From Streptomyces sp. NBC_00236 (GTDB taxonomy: Bacteria > Actinomycetota > Actinomycetes > Streptomycetales > Streptomycetaceae), in the NCBI RefSeq assembly GCF_036195045.1, contig NZ_CP108100.1:7502001-7566000 (forward strand): a stretch of 64,000 nucleotides of DNA. Direction: 5' to 3'. Every line of letters starts with the position of its first letter. Within the stretch, counting starts at the first letter, position 1. The translations under genes were made by a program, and so were the position numbers. The notes below the pieces were generated by a model, which was given only the letters and a program-made list of their open reading frames with translations, made no database searches and was not told where the DNA came from. Positions 61,374 through 64,000 of this stretch are shown piece after piece.

Positions 61374-62328
61374 AGCGGGGCTCGTCGTCCTCGGGGTCCC
61401 AGTAGTCCGCCGCGCCGAGATCGACGTGAACACCCTCACGGGCGCCCATCTCCCGGACCCGGGACATCACCGGATCGGTGAGGTAGTGGTGGTGCAGGTC
61501 CAGCGACGTCAGATGGGTCAGCGGCTGGCCGTCGAGCAGCGCCAGGGCCCCGGCGTCGCTGAGCGTCCCCATGGCGAGCGAGAGCGACTCCAACTGCGCG
61601 ACGACCGGAGCCGACGCCACCGCTGCGGCGATCTCGTCCTGGATCTCGCTGTTCTGCAGACCGAGATGGCGCAGCCGGGGGAAGGAGCCGCCGGAGAGGA
61701 CAGGGCTCATGTCCTCCACCGTGGCGTCGCCGCCGTACCACGTAGCGCCGAACCAGAGCTCCAGCCGCTCCAGAGCGGGCAGTTCGCTGGCACCGACCGC
61801 CCTGACGACATGGCCGGGCAGCCCCCCGGACTCGAACCTCAGCGACTTCAGGGCCAGATGCCGCACCGGTCGCAGCTGCAGCTTCTCCTTCTCGGGGACG
61901 GCATCCCCGCCGCCGCGCACCACCAGCTCCTCAAGGCGTGGAAACGCCTCGATCAGCGAGGTGACGTCCGACATCTCCAGCCAGGACACCTCGCACTCCT
62001 CACCGACGACATCGGCGAGGAACAGCGCGCGCAGCGCCGGGAAACGGCCCGCGTGCGAGGCGACCAGCTCTGCCACAGGGGCGAAGGAGCTGTACTCCTC
62101 CGGCCACCAGGGACCGATCAGCAGGGCACGTACCTCGGCAGGGTCGACCGTGTCGAGGAAGTGCTGCCAGAGTCCCGGGAACGCAGGCCCCTCCCAGGCA
62201 CAGTCCAGCCGCCAGGCCACGGACCCCGTCCCGGGCAGCGCCGCCGGGGCCGAACCGTCCTCGGCCGGCACCGGCAGGGTGAAGACGGGAAGACCGTGGA
62301 ACGTCTCGGGGTGCTCGATATCCGTCAT
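61354..62328 (-). CDS. STM4015-type leucine-rich-repeat protein, copy 1
   Basis: A 324-residue soluble protein with leucine-rich repeats from about residue 130 on (FPRLEELVVRGGG, LPALERLELWFGATW, FPRLRHLGLQNSEIQDEIA, VAQLESLSLAMGTLSDAG, LTHLTSLDLHHHYLTDP). The N-terminal 120 residues form a conserved non-repeat domain (HGLPVFTLPVP, VRALLIGPWW). There is no signal peptide or transmembrane segment. It is clearly paralogous to the next gene. LRRs usually bind protein, so it may be a scaffold or a substrate of the enzymes. Function unknown. Confidence 0.87.
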   Translation of the reverse strand: MTDIEHPETFHGLPVFTLPVPAEDGSAPAALPGTGSVAWRLDCAWEGPAFPGLWQHFLDTVDPAEVRALLIGPWWPEEYSSFAPVAELVASHAGRFPALRALFLADVVGEECEVSWLEMSDVTSLIEAFPRLEELVVRGGGDAVPEKEKLQLRPVRHLALKSLRFESGGLPGHVVRAVGASELPALERLELWFGATWYGGDATVEDMSPVLSGGSFPRLRHLGLQNSEIQDEIAAAVASAPVVAQLESLSLAMGTLSDAGALALLDGQPLTHLTSLDLHHHYLTDPVMSRVREMGAREGVHVDLGAADYWDPEDDEPRYVAVGE

Positions 62329-62335
62329 TGCGCCC

Positions 62336-63289
62336 TCACTCCGACACCGTGACGTACCGGCCCGCAGCCCCGCGGTCGCCCCACGGCTCGCAGCGCTCCG
62401 ACAGGTCCACCCGCACGCCGTGCGGCTCCAGGGTCTCCGTGACCCGGCGCTCCATCGGCTCGGTGAGGAAGTGGTGGTGCAGATCGAGGACGTCGAGATG
62501 TGTCAGCGGCTGCCCCTCCAGCAGCGCCGCCGCCCCCTCGTCACCGAGGGTGCCGCAGGACAGGTCGAGGGTGCGCAGTCGTGCCACGAGCGGGGCCGAG
62601 GCGACGGCGGCCGCGATCTCGTTCTCCACCTCGCTGTTGCGCAGGCCGAGATGGTGCAGGGCCGGGAATCGCGTCCCCGACAGCAGTGGGGCGAGATCCG
62701 CGACATCGGTGTCGCCCCCGTAGGCGGAGACCCCCAGCCAGAGGTCGAGCCGCTCCAGGGCGGGCAGTTCACTGTCCAGCACCCCGCGCACGACCTGCAC
62801 CGGCAGCCCGCCGGTCTCGATGGTGAGAGAACGAAGCCGCTCGTGCTTCGTGGCGGGGAAGACGAGCTCGGAACCGCCGCGTACCCCGAGCTCCACCAGC
62901 GCGGGAAAGGCGGTGAGCAGTGCGGTGACATCGCTCTGCTCGATCCAGGAGATCTCCGCCTCCTCCATCGTCAGATCGCCGACGAACACGGCTTCCAGCG
63001 ACGTCAGCCGCTCGGCGGCGGCGATCACGAGACCGATCGGGTACGACGACTTCTCCTCGTACGACTCGCCCCACTGCCCGATGATCAGCGCGCGGACACC
63101 GGCCGGGTCCACCTCCTCCAGGAACGCGGCGAACTCCTGCTCCCAGGTACGGTCCTCGTCCTCGTACGGCTCGACGAAGACGCGCCAGGCCGCCGCGTCG
63201 GCGGCCGGCCGGGAGCTGTCGTTCGACCCGGACTGGAAATCGACGGCCGGAAGGCCGAGCAACTCGTGCAGGTGGTCCACATCGGACAT
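62336..63289 (-). CDS. STM4015-type leucine-rich-repeat protein, copy 2
   Basis: A 317-residue paralogue of the previous gene with the same plan (HLHELLGLPAVDFQS start, VRALIIGQWGES, then repeats FPALVELGVRGGSEL, LPALERLDLWLGVSA, FPALHHLGLRNSEVENEI, VARLRTLDLSCGTLGDEG, LTHLDVLDLHHHFL). The start at 63289 has CAGGAG upstream and is the first gene of the operon. Seven bases separate it from copy 1. Tandem duplication is obvious from the matching C-termini (RYVAVGE and RYVTVSE). Confidence 0.88.
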   Translation of the reverse strand: MSDVDHLHELLGLPAVDFQSGSNDSSRPAADAAAWRVFVEPYEDEDRTWEQEFAAFLEEVDPAGVRALIIGQWGESYEEKSSYPIGLVIAAAERLTSLEAVFVGDLTMEEAEISWIEQSDVTALLTAFPALVELGVRGGSELVFPATKHERLRSLTIETGGLPVQVVRGVLDSELPALERLDLWLGVSAYGGDTDVADLAPLLSGTRFPALHHLGLRNSEVENEIAAAVASAPLVARLRTLDLSCGTLGDEGAAALLEGQPLTHLDVLDLHHHFLTEPMERRVTETLEPHGVRVDLSERCEPWGDRGAAGRYVTVSE

Positions 63290-63463
63290 GGCCCTGAGCT
63301 CCTGATGACGGCGACGGTTGATGTCCGCAAGGTCTATCAAGGCCCACTGACAACGGGACGACCGGCCCCGCCCGCCGACGCTCACCGGCCGATTGTCAGA
63401 CCCCCGCCGTAGCGTTTTCCACGTGGCCGGCACAGCGGGTGCCGCCGCGGAGGGGAGACGTCT
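63290..63463. promoter_or_regulatory. divergent promoter region of the STM4011-4015 operon and the small unknown gene
   Basis: This 174-base space separates the starts of the leftward operon and the rightward gene. It must hold at least the leftward promoter. I see no clear consensus box on either strand. Confidence 0.55.
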
Positions 63464-63790
63464 GTGTACCGGCAGGGCGACGTACTGATCATGGCGCTGG
63501 AGGAGTCCGCGGTGCCCGCGAACCTCCTGGAGGCACCGGGCGAACTGCGCGACGGGCGCGGCCGGCTGGTGCTCGCGCTCGGCGAGGTCACCGGACACGC
63601 GCACGCGGTGCCGGGGCCGGGCCGGCTGATCAGGGAGGGCGGGGTGTTCGGCCCGATGCTGCTCCACCTCCCCGACGGCGGGCGCGTGGTGCATGAGGAA
63701 CACGCGGTGATCTCGCTGCCGAAGGGCTGGTTCCGGGTGGTGCGCCAGCGCGAGTACACACCGGGGGCGTTCCGCGTCGTCGCGGACTGA
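63464..63790 (+). CDS. small protein of unknown function
   Basis: A 108-residue beta-rich protein I do not recognise. It begins MYRQGDVLIMALEESAVPANL and has GEVTGHAHAVPGPGRLIREGGVFGPM and VVHEEHAVISLPKGWFRVVRQ. The latter has the look of a small barrel with His residues (HAH, HEEH) that could bind a metal. The GTG start at 63464 has GGAGGGGAGA just upstream. Such proteins lie directly before DUF6745-like genes in Streptomyces, so the two may act together. Confidence 0.75.
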   Translation: MYRQGDVLIMALEESAVPANLLEAPGELRDGRGRLVLALGEVTGHAHAVPGPGRLIREGGVFGPMLLHLPDGGRVVHEEHAVISLPKGWFRVVRQREYTPGAFRVVAD

Positions 63791-63821
63791 GAAACCGGAT
63801 ACATCCGGACGTACCGAATAT

Positions 63822-63845
63822 CAGGAACACAGGAACACAGGAACA
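63822..63845 (+). repeat. three tandem CAGGAACA repeats before the last gene
   Basis: Three perfect copies of CAGGAACA follow each other directly, ending 15 bases before the ATG at 63861. Each copy contains AGGA, so the array could act as a reservoir of ribosome-site sequence prone to slippage. Confidence 0.75.
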
Positions 63846-63860
63846 GGGGACGGGGAACCG

Positions 63861-64000
63861 ATGCAGTACGTGGACTCATGGCGGGCCGTGGCGGCGGCGA
63901 CCGGTGCGGCGGACCGGGCGGCGGCCGAGGAGGGGGTGCGGCTCGCCTACCGCAGCGCGGGCCTGGCCGAGCCGGTGGAGTTCGTGTGGGCGGATTCGCC
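63861..64000 (+). CDS. DUF6745-like protein, N-terminal part (partial at window end)
   Basis: Only the first 46 residues are in the window (MQYVDSWRAVAAATGAADR, then AAAEEGVRLAYRSAGLAEPVEFVWADS). The Trp-Arg start and helix spacing resemble the start of actinobacterial DUF6745 proteins. It follows the small unknown gene by 70 bases. The function is unknown and the call rests on a short stretch. Confidence 0.6.
   Translation, partial: MQYVDSWRAVAAATGAADRAAAEEGVRLAYRSAGLAEPVEFVWADS

Noticed and set aside
57122..63463. Search for a ribosomal precursor-peptide gene for the radical SAM proteins
   Set aside because: The genes overlap or are at most 7 bases apart, and the 174-base divergent spacer shows no short frame with a ribosome site that looks like a precursor. 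Not seen, though it could lie outside the window.

Overview
This window is high-GC actinobacterial chromosome, almost certainly Streptomyces. Evidence: strong GC bias at third codon positions, long antisense shadow frames, many GTG starts and 4-base ATGA/GTGA gene overlaps, a Streptomyces-type c-di-AMP riboswitch ahead of a LysM/M23 cell-wall hydrolase, and a gene order that, from memory, follows the S. coelicolor SCO6730-SCO6771 region. No rRNA, tRNA, CRISPR array, insertion sequence or prophage gene was seen. The first gene (CoA-transferase) and the last (DUF6745-like) are cut by the window edges.

Layout. 1-6.0 kb: fatty-acid beta-oxidation operon (CoA-transferase, acyl-CoA dehydrogenase, thiolase, FadB-like fusion) closed by a terminator and a convergent MerR regulator. 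6.1-15.1 kb: macro-domain protein, a TrmB/LuxR-type regulator followed by a secreted M4 metalloprotease whose signal peptide is split by an apparent one-base frameshift, a TetR regulator, two divergent MpaB-family (DUF2236) oxygenases, a LacI regulator and a GNAT enzyme. 15.3-30.9 kb: secreted M14 peptidase, BCCT osmolyte transporter, D-amino-acid oxidase-like flavoenzyme, an unknown Cys-motif protein, an ABC-F ATPase, Tex, SCO6745-family protein, a GlxA/DJ-1 pair, enoyl-CoA hydratase, HdeD-like membrane protein, an RsbW-like kinase, isopentenyl-diphosphate isomerase (idi) and a truncated GNAT remnant. 31-33 kb: cation efflux protein and UDP-glucose 4-epimerase.

33.3-40.4 kb is a tightly coupled seven-gene cluster: two CDP-alcohol phosphatidyltransferase-family proteins, a nucleotidyltransferase, an sn-glycerol-1-phosphate dehydrogenase-like enzyme, a glycosyltransferase and a two-gene ABC-2 exporter. 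I infer an exported glycero-phosphate polymer or glycolipid. It ends in a perfect 17-bp-stem terminator.

40.8-53.5 kb is the hopanoid locus: hpnC, hpnD, a 28-codon small ORF, hpnE, polyprenyl synthase, shc, hpnG, hpnH, then two strong hairpins at the place where I recall ispG in S. coelicolor, then dxs, a class III aminotransferase, an XRE-cupin regulator preceded by tandem dyad operators, and a small DUF6126 membrane protein. IPP/DMAPP supply (dxs, idi), prenyl elongation, squalene formation, cyclisation and side-chain extension are therefore nearly all in the window.

53.6-57.1 kb: a tyrosine phosphatase, the c-di-AMP riboswitch with its M23 peptidase, and an SGNH hydrolase. 57.1-63.3 kb is a six-gene minus-strand operon of the uncharacterised STM4011-STM4015 type: two radical SAM proteins, an alkaline-phosphatase-superfamily hydrolase, an ATP-grasp protein and two tandem leucine-rich-repeat paralogues. 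It is divergent from a small unknown protein and a DUF6745-like gene. This operon is the best candidate in the window for an undescribed system.
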